DNA of 64,000 bases from Thermothielavioides terrestris NRRL 8126 (GCF_000226115.1 NC_016457.1:4464001-4528000), one strand, 5' to 3'. Positions 36,540-49,700 are shown, counted from the first letter of the stretch. A program made the numbers and translations. Notes: a model not told the origin generated them from the sequence alone.

Positions 36540-39500
36540 TAGCCACCGTCATTCTAGCACTAAGTATTCGCGAAGAGTTAGAAGCTAGACGGATTTAAGC
36601 CTTATAAACGCCAACGTCTACAGGGACGTACAGTAGACACTCAAATTTATCAAGGACTTCGAGGTTATCTACAACGTCTAGTAGATAACCGCTATTAACC
36701 CCCAAGACCTCTAATATCTAGAAGCTACCGTATTACTCGAAGAGGCACTAGAAGGAGGCGCCTACGCCCAACGATATACTAGAACACCGTACATCGTAGA
36801 GTACCCTCCCTTTTAGATACTCGACAATTATATTCCTTACGCCTACCTTGCAACTATTAGGCGCAAAGTCCGAGTAGCCATTAGTAAGAACCTTATCCCA
36901 GACTCTAGGATCGAAGACGTTGCCTCGGAGGCTAAGGACTTGATCCGAGAAACGCTAGAGACCTTAGTACCAGAGAGTCGGGGACCGCTAGAGACTCCGA
37001 AGCCTTAAGGGACCAACGATTAGCAACTGGGACCAGCTATATCGCTAGAAATATCGGTAAGAACCAGACGTAATCCGACCGAGAACTAGCTAGTAACTTT
37101 ACCGAGCTTAACCTTCTAGGAGCAACTAGAGCCCTAAGATACGCCAACTATTTCTTAACGGGGACGCGACATCTATACCGTTAGTAGCTATAATCTTGGT
37201 GGACGCTACTAAGTACTACTAAGAGGATTGTAGGATCTACCGCCTTGGAACCGACAACCCGAAGAGGAAGACCTGTTATCTCCGATAGCTTAGTTGATTG
37301 GCGCTTTCGACTAGGTTCCCTAGCCACCGCTATAGACGTCTAGCCAACTATCTTAGCACCTATCCGAGCTTCCTAGATTAGACATAGTCATCTAGAACCC
37401 TAGGATAGAATATATAGATAGTTCGGTCGACTTTGGTGTCTCCTTACTATTCTAAGAGATGCCGAGCCCGCTATGTGGATAAGTAGCTGGACCCTCTAGA
37501 TAAGGAGCTGGACCCTCCGGACAAGTAGCTGGAGCTATAGACATCTAGGCTATATTCGCTATATAGGACTTTCTCACCTAGATGGCTAGAATAATAGAGA
37601 ACCTAAACATTATAATCGAAAAGGTGAATAGGGCTATAGGCGTAGAAGACCATTAGCCTAAAACCGAGGACGGAAGTACTACGTCTTTGCAACTAGCCGT
37701 ATCTACGTCGAAATAGAAGATTTAGGACATTAGTCTCTTCTAGCTAGATACGGAGAACAAGGCTAAAGAACCCTAGGACCTGTAGTACGACAAATAGCAG
37801 CTATACTATAGGGATGTCAACCTTTGGGTTGAGCGGGTGGATTAGGTCGTTAGATACTACCTAGCAAGAGAAGAGACCTTGTATATAGAGATATAGACCC
37901 TGCTTCGAGGATTAGTGCTACAATAGTATAAGCAGTAGCTCTCTGCTATAGAAAAGGCAGTACTGACTATGTCTGTAAAAGTGTAGACTAAGCGTTTGAA
38001 AAAGGAGTTCGGCATTAAAAGACACAAAGTAGAGAAATGGCTAAACGAAAACCGGTATACCGCGAAGGACAATTACGAAGATAAGCCGGTCTAGAAATTT
38101 GCTATAGAATACTTCAAATATATATACATTTAGGGAGACACTACTGAGGAGCAACGTCTAATACACTTATATAACTACCTTTATCTAGAGCTTCGCTAGC
38201 TGTGCTCTGAACCGGACGTAACTATAGAGATAGGCGCGTTCCTTAGTATCCTCGACACTAAAGTATATATCGTTAGAGACAAGCTCCGCCAGGACGCCGC
38301 CGAGGGCTATATCATTGGCTATAGTCCTATTGCTAACAACGTAAATACGGAGTACGACGACGAAGGACGAGGAGACGACTAGGAGGATAGTAGAGCCTTC
38401 TAGATAGGAAGAGGTAGAAGAGGATACCGCGATCTTTGGAGAAGAGATAGAGATAAACCCTAACGACCTAGAAACAATTGGCGTAGAGATAGTGACCAAG
38501 TACGGCTATTCGGTGACCGAAACTTCTATAGTGTAACTAGACGTAGAAGAGGATACCAACTATTCAACGATCGTAGAGGAGGAGTTAGACCGTTCAACGG
38601 CTAGAGAAGAGGCGACAACGGCAACTAGGGAAGACTACCTCGACCTTGACGACTTTAATAGATTCGGATATATGTATGTAAAAAGCAGTTCGAAGACGGC
38701 ACCTTCTTATACCATAGCGAGATCATAGTGATAGGAGACGACGAAGACGCTAACCTTTACTATGAGATGCTAGAGAAGATTAGGTACATTCTTGTCGACG
38801 AATATAATATCGAAGCCAAGGACGAGGAGTCGGAAGACGAGGAAGCTAACAGTTTTTACTACTTGTATTACACCTTTCACTAGCCTAGACCAAGTTAGAA
38901 TAAACTGCTACGATAGCTCCTATGGATTTAGCAATGTACCGCCTATGGTAGAGTCTTTACAATATGTAGTGAGCTTTTCGAATATATAGCCAACGACAGC
39001 GACGAAGACAAATGTAGACCTATATAACCTTAGACAGACCGTTAACACGACCTCAGTGACAGTAAGGACAAGCTTGATAGTAAGGATATAAACTTCACGT
39101 TGACCGAAGGACAGATTATAGAAGTGTAGCTATATATACCGCCACTGAAAGCATTGGACAAGTAAGCTACGTACCTTATAATCAACATTAGTACGAACCT
39201 AGGCGAGCTAGGCACTGAGGTTTACTTTGATATAGGTAGCAACGCTAACCTCGTCGATAAGGAGTTTATCTCCAAATGGGCTAAGAACCTACGTTGGATC
39301 GATGTGAAGCCGCACTTTGTTAAAGGCGTTGGAGCCTATACCGAAGTCAAGAAGTAAATCGAGTTTAACTTCTATATCCGAGGAATCGTCCGCGGTACCA
39401 ACGTGGACGGTCACTTCACTATAATAGCCGACGTCATTGAAGGCTTAGGAGCGAAACTATTGATTGGAACTGACTTTATACTCTGTAACGGAGTAAAGAT

Positions 39501-42500
39501 TGACCTTAATATATCTACCTATTACTTCTGGTCCATTTACAATATAAAGGTGAGAGTGTATATAGAATAGAAAAGAACTATCTAGAAGGTGAAAGCCGCG
39601 AACACTGTGACGGTCGTATCTATAATGGAATACCTGATCGAGACTACGTTCGAGCCTATAGATACCGATGACGACAATCTAGGTAGCTAGAAACGTAAGC
39701 TCTACTTCGCTTTATACGTCGAGGGTATACTGGACGCTATCGTAGACGCGAAGAGCGTATACTAGGCTATTGTAAGGAACAATATCGCTTGCCCAATCAC
39801 TATTGTCGAAGGACAGTGTATTGGACACCTTCTTCAGTATAGCCTAGAGGAGGACATCTAGGCAATGGTATAGAACCTTACGTAGTAGACCTAGGATAAC
39901 GTTGTAGACGATAAATACGTATAGATGACAACAACTATATAACCGGAGCCTAGCGGTAAGGAACCGATAACAGAGACACTAATAGAGGATAAGTATAAGC
40001 CGCCTACTAAGCAGGAGTTCTATATACTATCCTATAGTATTGAGAGACTAGACGATATCCTATATATCAAGTTAGTAGTAGGGGTAAGCGTCTATAGCAG
40101 GGACAAACGGTACGTAGAAGAGATAAAGGCACTGCTAGACAAGTATAACGTCTTCTATAACTGTGGCATTGTCCCTATACTAAAGGATCAAAAGATGAGA
40201 ATTCCATTTATCGACGGATAGTAGAATTAGCTTAAGCCTATTCGGGTTTACCTACTAAGCGCTAAAGACTAAGTAATCGTCGATGAAGAATATAACAAAC
40301 TATATATGTAAGGAAAGATGGATTTTATAGACCAGCTAACCCCTATCGCTTACCTAGTCTTTGTGGTCTACTGCACGGTTGCTAGAAAAACTAAAGGCAG
40401 AGCTATAGTAGACCTCTAGCCCCTAAATACGTTGGTGGTACTGGATATATACCCGTTGCCTAACTAAGACGACATTATAAATATAATGACAGGCAATACG
40501 ATCTTTATAGTATTCGATACCTCTAGATTCTTCTTCTAGCTTCTAGTTGTAGAAGAACACTATGACCGTATAGTAGTCATTAGTCCTAGAGGTTTAGAAT
40601 GTTCGAACGTTGTACTAATAGGATTCAAAAACTCGCTAGCTTTCGCGTAGCGCTTTATAGACCGTTTGTTCTATAAGCACAAGCACTTTGTCTACGTCTA
40701 TATCGACGACATCATCATCGTTAACAAGAATATAGAGGAGCACCTTAAGTATATCGAGATAGTTCTCGACATCCTCGACAAGGCGTGCGTTTATATCTCG
40801 GTAGAAAAATCCTTTGTAGCCTACCTATCAGTGAGACTTCTTAGCTATATGGTTAATGGCGAAGGAGTGGCTAAGATAGACGATAGGATCGCCGTATTTA
40901 AGAAACTTAAGTTCCTCGATACCCTCGAGACCTTAGAGTAGTACCTTGGTATAGCCGGATAGCTATATAAGGGCATCCTATAGTACATAGCAAAAGCGTA
41001 GCCTCTATAGGACTATAAGACTAAACTCCTTGCCTAAAGGAGAGTAAGCGGAGACCTTCCTGTCGCTAAGTCGAAGAACGCTAGGAAGGTATTCACCTCG
41101 AACGCCAAATTCGAGCCTACGCTAACGGAACTAGAGTCCTTCAGGTTGCTATAGGAACACCTATATGAGTAGTACTTTCTACATTATCACTGCCCTAACA
41201 AACCGCTATTCATTAAGCTCGACGTAAGCGGCAAAGGATATAGAGTAATCGTCTTTCAACTCCATAGCGAATAGGACGGTACTAATATCCCTGGCCAAGA
41301 TATCCCAAGTAGTAAGATCTAGCCTATTATATTCTTGTCCTGCCTGACTTCCAACGTAGAAAGGAAGTATAGAAGTATAGAAGTAGAAGTCGCCACTGTT
41401 GTATAGGTAGTTAGGAAGCTCTGGAAAATAGTATAGTTAAACCAATACTCTATAAACATCCTAATAGACTATATAGCGACTAGAGGCATTATAAAGTATA
41501 TATCTCTCGCCACTATAGACCTTGCAAAGGCCAATCTGAAGCTCGCTAACGCTATAAACTGGCTATCCCAGTTCAACCTTAATATCTTCTACGTACTAGG
41601 AAAGCTCAACGTTGTACTAGACGCCCTATTACGCTTACCGACCTTCGAAGAGGACGCCCCTAATGAAACCCAAGACGCTACTAATGAACTAGAGGACATT
41701 TGGTCCGCCACCTAGATCGACACCGAGGAATACTATGCTATAGACACTAGTACCTTCGAGCTAGTTATCAGTGACGAGTTTAAAGCCAAGCTGACTATAG
41801 CTTACCCTAACGACTATCGGTACAATAAGATCATTAGAAGTCTCTACGATACGGAAGAACGAGCTAAGAAGATCGCTAAGTAGAGAGAATGTAAAGAGCG
41901 AGAAGGAGAGCTACGAAGAAAGTAGCACCGAAAGCTACAGCTTGGACTCTATAAACTAAAGGACGGTCTCCTCTACTACGTCGACTACGAAGGAGCGAGG
42001 AAGCTTTGTATCCCTAGTAGCTATATCAAAGACATTCTTACCGTTGTATACGACAATACTTACCACTTCGGTATAGACAATATAATAGCGAACCTCTTGG
42101 TATTCGCGTTTAACCGAAAGCGCTAGATGGTATATAAGTACGTTCGGCACTGCCCTATATATAGAGAGAACTAGACCTTGAGAGAACCGAAGCCCAGAGA
42201 CCTTTAGCCAATTTAGACATCGCCATAGCCTTTCTATACTATTACTATAGATTTCATCGTCGGTTTGCCTACTATACCCTCTAAAGGGATACTGTAGTCA
42301 ATAAAAAAGTATCTAATCCTCAACGCTATATGCATTATCACCTACAAGTTTAGTAAGAAGAAGCTTCTTATAGCTAGAAACGACAAAATGTTAGTAGAGG
42401 AATAGGCAGTTATAATCCTTAGAGCGTTGATATATATAGATTAGGGACTTCCAGTGTAAATTATTAGCGACCGAGACACTAAGTTTACCTTTGACCTATA

Positions 42501-43422
42501 GAAAGAAATCTTTTGTATTTTAGGCGTTAGTCTCCTTTTCTCGACAACCTATCATCCCTAGATGGACAGTTAGTTAAAAAGGACGAACTAGACGGTAGAA
42601 ATCGCTATCCGTATAGAAGCTATAGAAAAACCAGGAACGCTATAGCCTCTACTTCTCCCTACGTTGTAGTATAATCTCAATAATACGTTCGTAGTCACTA
42701 TCGGAAGATCGCCGAACGAGTTGGTATACAGCTTTAAACCACGCTCTATCCTAGATATACTTCACCGTAAGAAGGGTACCATTGCCTTTGCCGAAGCTAT
42801 CAGTGTCCTTAGACAGTAGTATCAGGAGGAAGCAGTGGAACAGATTGATCATATAGGCGCTATTACGAAGATATATTACAATGATAAGTATACGCCTACT
42901 AAGTTCGAAGTAGGAGACACCGTTTACCTACGACTATACGATAGATACTATCTCCTAGGAAAGCTTAAACGAAAGTGGTTACTATAGTAGGCAAGACCGT
43001 TCAAGATTGTCTATAAAATCGATAGGAACGTCTACGAGCTTGACTTCTTAGCTAGTTGGAAAGTCTATCCTATAGTTTCAGTTTCCTAGTTATAGAAGCT
43101 AGATTAGGGGAAAGACCCCTTTGGCTATAACGTAGAACCCCCTGGCCCTATGATCGTTGACGGAGACGAGTACTAGGAAGTCGAGAGAATTGTATAACGG
43201 CGTATTACTTAGAGGAACTAGAGACCCAAAGTCGAGTATCTAGTGCGATAGAAAGGATTTATTGCTAAGGACGACTGGTGGATTCTATATATCTAGCTTG
43301 TTGACGGTGCTAGGGAACTTGTCGAGGAGTACGAAAAGGCGTACCTTATCGACTAGGAGAAGGAACATTGTAACAAGGGTATCGCTATCAAGGAATGGGA
43401 GGAAGTGAAGGAGATTCCTTGA
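36540..43422 (+). pseudogene. E2 gag-pol polyprotein, RIP-inactivated
   Basis: From about 37849 to the TGA at 43420-43422 everything is in one frame. Gag capsid-like helices lie at 37840-38330. They are followed by an Arg/Gly-rich tail (38395-38640) with RGG-type repeats and a knuckle-like Y-V-C-K-K near 38670-38690. Protease has F-D-I-G-S-N-A near 39226 and LLIGTDF near 39455. RT (40200-40950) has an intact YIDD at 40699-40710. RNase H spans about 41210-41640. Integrase has D at 42249-42251 and D at 42469-42471, but the expected Glu near 42579-42581 reads Lys (GAA to AAA). A chromodomain-like tail at 43178-43370 contains WWILYI and ARELVEEYE. The chromodomain would direct insertion to heterochromatin. 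Dozens of TAG/TAA stops; inactive. Confidence 0.85.
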
Positions 43423-43487
43423 TCCTAGAACCGAGTTGTTGTCGAGCTGCTGTAGAGGAAGGGTAGCGACTACTAACAGCTATACTG

Positions 43488-44021
43488 TTATTGACTTTCT
43501 CTTTCTCTTTCCTTCTTTCCTATTTCCCTCTCTTCCTTTCGTTCGTTTACACTTTCCTTGTCAGAATACGTTCGCTTTAGTATATCTGTTACCGTTATAC
43601 CGCTACTAGACGTATAAGCGCTGTCCTCCATCTTACAGATCTCCTAGTTTTTCTTCTCCTTACCCCTTACTTAGACATTATCAACGCTTTCAGTTATAAA
43701 ACCGTAGTTATTTAGTTCGTCAAGCACTTTGCTTATTCTAGTTTTCCTATATCCAGATTCGCTACTGACCTTGACCTATAAATAGTTAGGGAAAGCTATC
43801 CTATTGCTATAAAGGTATAGGGCTTCGAGCCTCGAAGGTATAATGTTCTATTCTCTAGCCGCCACTAGATGGCAACATTGTTCATTGGCCGTAGGCACCG
43901 CGCCATTGTTTTTGTTTACTTCTAGAACGGCCCAACGTAGGCTACTATAATTTCCTTTCTTTTTATATATCAACCTCAACGTATCTATCTTCCTTAACAA
44001 TTCCTTATTATAGTTATTCAT
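43488..44021 (-). pseudogene. E2 antisense ORF, winged-helix-like (177 codons)
   Basis: The ORF begins at ATG 44021-44019 and stays in one frame for 177 codons to TAA 43490-43488, with only three internal stops (TAG, TAA, TAG), each explicable as mutated Gln. The N-terminal third is Lys/Leu-rich and probably helical. The middle has two adjacent Cys and a His (EQCCHLVAARE). Then comes ALYLYSNRIAFPNYL and a segment GYRKTRISKVLDELNNYGFI, which has the spacing of a helix-turn-helix recognition helix followed by a wing-entry Gly-Phe-Ile. The C-terminus is charged. It is convergent with pol, whose stop lies 66 bp away, and divergent from ORF3. The homologous ORF in E1 supports it. Fold and role (a DNA-binding regulator is one option) are inference. 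Confidence 0.7.
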
Positions 44022-44045
44022 GTTCGCTACACGATCGATCGTTAA

Positions 44046-46280
44046 ACTTTCTTATCATTGAGCTATATATATTCATATGAGCTACCGTCAGTCGGTACGC
44101 GCTTACACTACATTTGTAGCTCAAAACAATCCGCTATATATTCTTACGGTGTCTACGTCAACGACAGAGGCGACTATATAGTCGATTCTTTTAACTCGCT
44201 AACGTTATCGAATAGCGAAGTGCTCAAGTACGATTATATCGATATTACTAAGGGAGATACCCGACTAGCTTTCGTCGTATATAGAATGCCTCTCTATATA
44301 CGAAAGACTCCCGCTAAAACCTATACTACTGGTACCTAAAAAAGAGAGAGCGCTCGCCTCGCTGTAAAGTAAGCGGGAGGTACTATAAAGGTCACTAATA
44401 TGCCTAATACCCCTTCGCGTACTATAGAAGTGTATACGTCCTACTAGGCTACAACTAAGGACGTCGTTGCTAGAGTCGCCTATAACAACGAAATGATAGT
44501 CGCTAAGAAAGCCGATATAGCTAGAGCGATCTAGAACAGTTTAGAAACTATATATAAGGAACAGGAGCAAGCCGCCATCTTAGGCCCCATTGTTATTCTA
44601 GACGACAAGCCTAAAGTCGCCAAGGACTACAAGGAAGCGCTAGATAGCGACGTAGTACAAGAGTACCTCGACGCTCTTCTTACTCACAAGTATATAGAAG
44701 GAGAACAACCCCTCCAACGTACGCCTAGGATCCAGTACCCTATTATCGATAACGTCGTAATCGCCTATGTATAGCGTAGAGAGCCTTAGCAAGCTATATA
44801 TATCGTATCCGATAACGAAGTAGTTATAAACGACGACGACTAGGATGCCTTAGACGACGACGAGGCTAATTATGCTAGTGATAAGGAGGATATAGCTATA
44901 GAGCCGTATCGTATTGTAGAGCTGTAAGAGACCTATATGTCCTATAGTTATTCCTATCGCCCTACGAAAGCTATAAACAAGTATATCGCTACTATAAGCG
45001 AGGTACTCGCCTACGTATACGCAGACTTTGGCTATGACGAAGAATATATAGCTAAGCTTATAACGTAGTTCGCTAGATTCTATTACGTAGTTCCGAAAAA
45101 AGATCCCAGTGACAAACTAGCTAGCTTCGCTTACAACTTACATGTCTATAGGATCAAAGGCATAGTTAAAAAGGCCCTCAAGGAGTTCTAGGAGACCGGA
45201 ATAGTGACCGTAAACTATATACCGACCGCTATTGAGATCCTCGCCTTACGGTATATGTCGCCCAAAGGGGAGGGCAACCTATCTATCAATGTGATATTGG
45301 TAGAGCTTAGCCTAGTACACTATAACAACGCTAAAGCTATAGATACAGTAAGCGGTGCTGGCTATACAGTTACTATGAACAACGTCGCTATCAAATCCCT
45401 CTAGGCCAATATAAAGACTATATAGGCGCTTACCAAAGACCTATTGCATTTCATATAGAAGTACTAAGCGTACGTTAAGGAAGTCGAGAACGTCGCTATA
45501 GAATCTGTAAAACGTATCAGCGTTGTAGATATAAATAGGAACGTCGAATATACGGAGCTAGATACCTTTACCTTCTAGGCCGATTTAGATAAAATATACT
45601 ATCATTAGATCAAGAAGATTAGCGATATATAGCAAGCCTACGACAAGACTATGACGGAACTCCGTCGTATAGATAATATACTCTGTAAAGACGTCGACGT
45701 AGTTATATATATAACCTCCGATATACAAGATATCATCTATATAAGTTTGTCGAAGTGTATACGAGACCTCGAGCGCTATACAACAATCCTCGAGGCCTAT
45801 ACGATCGTACTAGGCGCAATTCCTAGCGAGATGGAAATTGCGAAACAAACTATTACGACCGTCCAGCCTGATAAGCGCCAAGAACCGGTACCCAAGGTTA
45901 GCTAAGCTACAACCATAACGGCTATACACTCTACCAAGACTATATAGCCGCTTGCCTAGAGAACGTCTACCAAGGTACCCGTCGCCAAAGCTACGCTGCC
46001 AGTTGCACCGACGACACTAGCCAAGACGCTATAAAGCTAGCGCAATGAGAGTACCCGTTCAACGTTGGAAGCAAAAACGGTCGAAGTCACCGCTACTAAA
46101 CGCTAGCGTAAAGTAACTATTGACGATAAGGTATAGGAGACGCCGATACGTCCTTCTAAGAAGCTTAAGAAGACGCCCACTTCCGCTAAACGTAAAGCGG
46201 TAATAAAGGCATCCAAGGTCGGAAGAGACGACCCCTATACTAGTGATAGTACGGTCGATCTCGATAAATGGAACAAGTGA
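44046..46280 (+). pseudogene. E2 ORF3, about 740 codons, unknown function
   Basis: A single frame runs from just after an in-frame TAA (44043-44045) to TGA 46278-46280 with interruptions only by TAG/TAA. The openest pieces are 44058-44339, 45204-45404 and 45651-45905. Features seen: an N-terminal domain with CSSKQSAIYSY and AFVVYRMP; a helical region with ARVAYNNEMIVAKKADIAR; HKYIEGEQPL; an acidic Asp/Glu cluster near 44815-44890; a mixed alpha/beta-looking middle part; and a Lys/Arg/Pro/Thr-rich C-terminus (46080-46230) resembling a nuclear-localisation or nucleic-acid-binding tail. There is no signal peptide or obvious membrane segment, so its env-like position does not make it an envelope protein. 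The start codon is unresolved. The protein-level match in E1 shows that it belongs to the element. Confidence 0.75.
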
Positions 46281-46451
46281 ACGGACATATTGCAATAAAG
46301 GACTTCGCTATAGGACGAGATGACGGATATAAAACCTATATAAGGTATGATGTAGATTAGTTTTCTTCTCTTCCTATATGCTCCTTTATCTTATATTGAG
46401 TTCTGTAATGATGGTGAGGACGCCATCTTTTTCTTCTTGTCCCTAGGCACT

Positions 46452-46700
46452 TGTTACATATAACTGTGGCAAGGGTACCTATAACCGTACTGCGGTCAGG
46501 GGTAACGAGCGTTCCTTTAAAAAGGGGAACCTTACCTGGAACCCCTTCGTAGGAAGATAGACTGTATCAATATACTTTTGTGACATATACTAGTGTTCAG
46601 GAGTGCCGCCTTATCAGCTGACGAGGCTAAGAGGCATTGATCTTTCTCACCCTCACACGTTTATCGCCAGATGGTCACTGAGGACTATCAGCGTGTAATA
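46452..46700 (+). repeat. E2 3' LTR
   Basis: 249 bp, TGTTACATAT to GCGTGTAATA, paired with 36110-36358 and followed by GCTAG (46701-46705), the second copy of the target duplication. Terminal CA is changed to TA. Confidence 0.94.
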
Positions 46701-49700
46701 GCTAGGCTAGGGCCCTAAGTCTTTATAGCAATCCTAGTTAGGGCGTACTCCTAGGTCTATAGCTTGCCCTCTATAGCCGTCCTATAGGCCCCCTACTATA
46801 GCCTCTAATCTAGCTAAGCTCCTAGGAACCTAGCCGACTAGGTAGGCTATATAGGCTTAGTTCCCCCCCCCTATAGTAGGGCTAAGTGCACTGGGATAGC
46901 CTATTATCGATAGCCTTTATTGAAGTATACTAGCTCGCTTTTTTTAGCTATAAAGGCTATGCCCTAGGTTTTAGCCCACTATAGGTATATATTCTAGGCT
47001 TTTTCCAACTGCTGAACGTTGGCTTCTAGGGTCCTACTAAAGGCAAGTAGGTTAGTATTGTTAGCAAACCCTACTAAGCCTAAGTGTAGGTGCCTCTCTT
47101 TTAGCACCCTATATAGGGTACTAATATAGAGTAGGAATAGCACTGGGGATAGAGGGGAGCCTTAGGGGACCTCTGCTACCACTGAGATAGGCTCTGTAGC
47201 CCTCCTATCGAAATAGAGGATAGCCAATTAGTCGGCTAGCTAAGCCCTAGTCTATAAAACTAGCCACCTTGGGTAGCCGAGGTCCCGAAAGGTGGCTAGG
47301 AGCCTAGGGTAGTTAACTATATCGAAGGTCCTAGAAATATCTAGTTATAGAAGCGAGGCTAATGCTCGCTGCCTCTAGGCCTCTTAGACCTAGGCTACTA
47401 CTAGCCGTATCGCTAGCTCTGTAGACCTATAGGCTCTGTTGCCCATTTGTTCTTTAGAGAGTAGGCCGTTGGCTTTAGTAGCCTCTACAACCCTCTTCGC
47501 TACTACTGCCTCTATAACCTTGCCAATAGTAGGTAATAGAGCGATAGGCCTATAGCTAGCGGGGGTCTAGTAAGCTACTAGAGGCTTACTAGGCTTCTAT
47601 AGCACTACCGTCTTAGCTACTTTGAAACGTAGGGGGAACCACCCCACGTATAGGCATCTAGTGGCTAATACAGCTAGGATCTAGGCTAGCAGTTAGCTAT
47701 AGGCCTTAAGTAGGCTAGTAGGGAGGAGGTCTTCTCCTAGGGCCTTCCACAAGGCGGCGCCTTATAAGGCTCGGCTAATGTCTTTAGGTGTTACCCTCTA
47801 TTCAATAGCAAACTAGCTAGGCTAGTCCTAGGCAAGGCTAGGGTCTTAGATATTAGAGAGGTCGATAAGTGGGTTTAGGAAAAACCGGCCTACAAGGGCT
47901 TAGGCCTTAGCCTCGAAGGTGGTTAGGCTAGGGGCCCCCTAGGCTACTTAGAGGGCTAGGAGCTTAGGGGGGTCGATAGGGGTATAGCTCTTAAGCCAAG
48001 CCTACATTTCTAGCCTCTATAGCAGAGCCTAGTTGTCGCTAGCCTCCTAGAGGGTAGCCCTCCAGTTAGCTGTCTTAGAGGCCTTAATAGCCCTCGATAA
48101 CGCCTTGGTAGCTCTATTATAGTTTGTCCAGTGCTCGGGGGTAGAGACTGCTTTGTAGGCCTTTTCAGCTTGCCTAGCCTATTTTCAAAGATCTTAGATC
48201 TCTAGGGACCACTATAGGGCTTGGAAGCCTTAGCAAGGCCGTTTCTAGGGGGTAGTACAGTTTGCGATAGCCTATAGCTCAGCTATTAACTTGTCGAAGG
48301 CTTCCTATAGGCCTTAGGCCGTTGTAGCCTACCTAGCAAGCTCGCCTAAGGTAAGCCCTATTGTAATAGGTAGGGTCTTCGCTTCGGCTTCTACCTCGGC
48401 CTTTCGCATTATACCCTAGGCCTACCCTGTTGGATAGCTATCCTAGCACCCTCTAGGCCTAGATACTAAGGCTTTGAGGGCCTAGGGGTAGTGGTCGGAC
48501 CGCCCCCTAGTGTCTAGGCTATAGTAGGTGCTTTGTAGGCCTATAGAGGCCCAAATATAGTCAATAGTCGATAGCCGAGCTAGCCGATGGCCCTAGGAGG
48601 CCCAAGTTATAGCCCTATAGGGTATATAGAGCTTAAGATCCCACTGGATAGCTAGATCAAATAGCTCGTCGACCCTTCGATCTAGCCGGCTATACTAGTC
48701 CCAACAAGGGTGGTAGAGGTTGAAGTCCCTCGCTAGGACTATAGGCACTATAGGGGCGGGTAGCTATAGGAGCTTGCTTAGCACCTCCTTAGAGTCTAGA
48801 GGGTTATAGACCGACTAGACCTTAAGGCCCTGCTCTAGCTGGACCTAGTACCAAAGATCCTCTGTACTATAGTCCCATTGGCTAACCCTATAGCGCTTGG
48901 TGATATATAGGGCTGCCTAGGCCTTAGGCTTGTAGACTAAGTAGTATTGGGAGCTTCGGGGGCAGTAGGTCGACTTGGTAAACGGGTTGATCTATAGCTT
49001 TTAGATAGCTAGGATATCGAAATTGCACTCCTTGAGCAGGGACTCGATCGCCTCTTTGTTGCCCTAGGTATTCTACGATAGGATCTATATAGTTATAGCG
49101 CTATTGGGTAGTCGAGAGTAGTCGGCTAGGTTAGGCTCTGGGCCTCTAGTTGGTTAGGCAGTTAGCTAAGTAGCTAGCAAGGTAGCTAGCTAGGGGGTTA
49201 GCTAGGAGGTTGGCTAGGCTAGCTAGCCCAAAAAGCGAAGCCCTAGGTGGGAATCGAACTTGCGAAGTTGTAGTCGAGCTAGCGCTATATTAGGTCCTAA
49301 GCTATATCTTAGGTTGCAACCGCTATACCGCTAGGTCTACTGTAGGGCCGTTTTAATGGCTAGGCTAAGCTAGGGCTATTAGGTTCAACTAGGTTAAGGG
49401 CAAAGATCTGACTATTATCTTGAGGCTAGTGGCTAGGCCTAGCAGCTAGGGCCTAAGCAAAGGTCTAGGGCCAATAGGCGTAGGCCTCCTAGGCCTTAGC
49501 CTTGACCTAAACCTAGGCTAGGTAGCCCCTGTCCTAAGCCAAATGCTTTCTACTATAGGCTAGGCAGTAGGGTGGCTAAAGGCCTTTGCGAGTAGGGCAG
49601 TCTATCTTAGCCTACCCACCTTCCTAGCTATAGGCCTTGGTTCTATAGCTAGGGTATAGGGCTTCCTTATAACAATAGCGTTGAATATGCCCCCACTTCT

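Larger units (their letters stand above)
36359..46451 (+). mobile_element. Gypsy element E2, internal region
   Basis: Internal region of a 10,591-bp Ty3/Gypsy element (36110-46700 with LTRs), inserted into LINE copy D in the opposite orientation. In order it holds gag-pol (to TGA 43420-43422), an antisense ORF (44021-43488), ORF3 (about 44046-46280), a polypyrimidine-flanked 3' segment containing CCATCTTTTTCTTCTTG, and the 3' LTR. The first half of gag is hard to read in one frame. From about 37850 onward the frame is constant. Compared with typical fungal Gypsy elements of 5-7 kb it is long because of the extra 2.8 kb after pol. Confidence 0.92.

Noticed and set aside
38185..38499. Open frame of 104 codons on the - strand
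   Set aside because: Antisense shadow of the E2 gag region, whose + strand frame leads into protease and RT; the shadow is Ser/Val-rich with no family pattern.
43855..44060. Possible intron or leader for ORF3 overlapping the antisense ORF
   Set aside because: I looked for donor and acceptor sites that would give ORF3 an upstream start, but none was conserved clearly between E1 and E2; left as an open question.
44046..46280. ORF3 as a retroviral-type envelope gene
   Set aside because: The position fits, but there is no signal peptide, no transmembrane segment and no cysteine pattern typical of envelope proteins.
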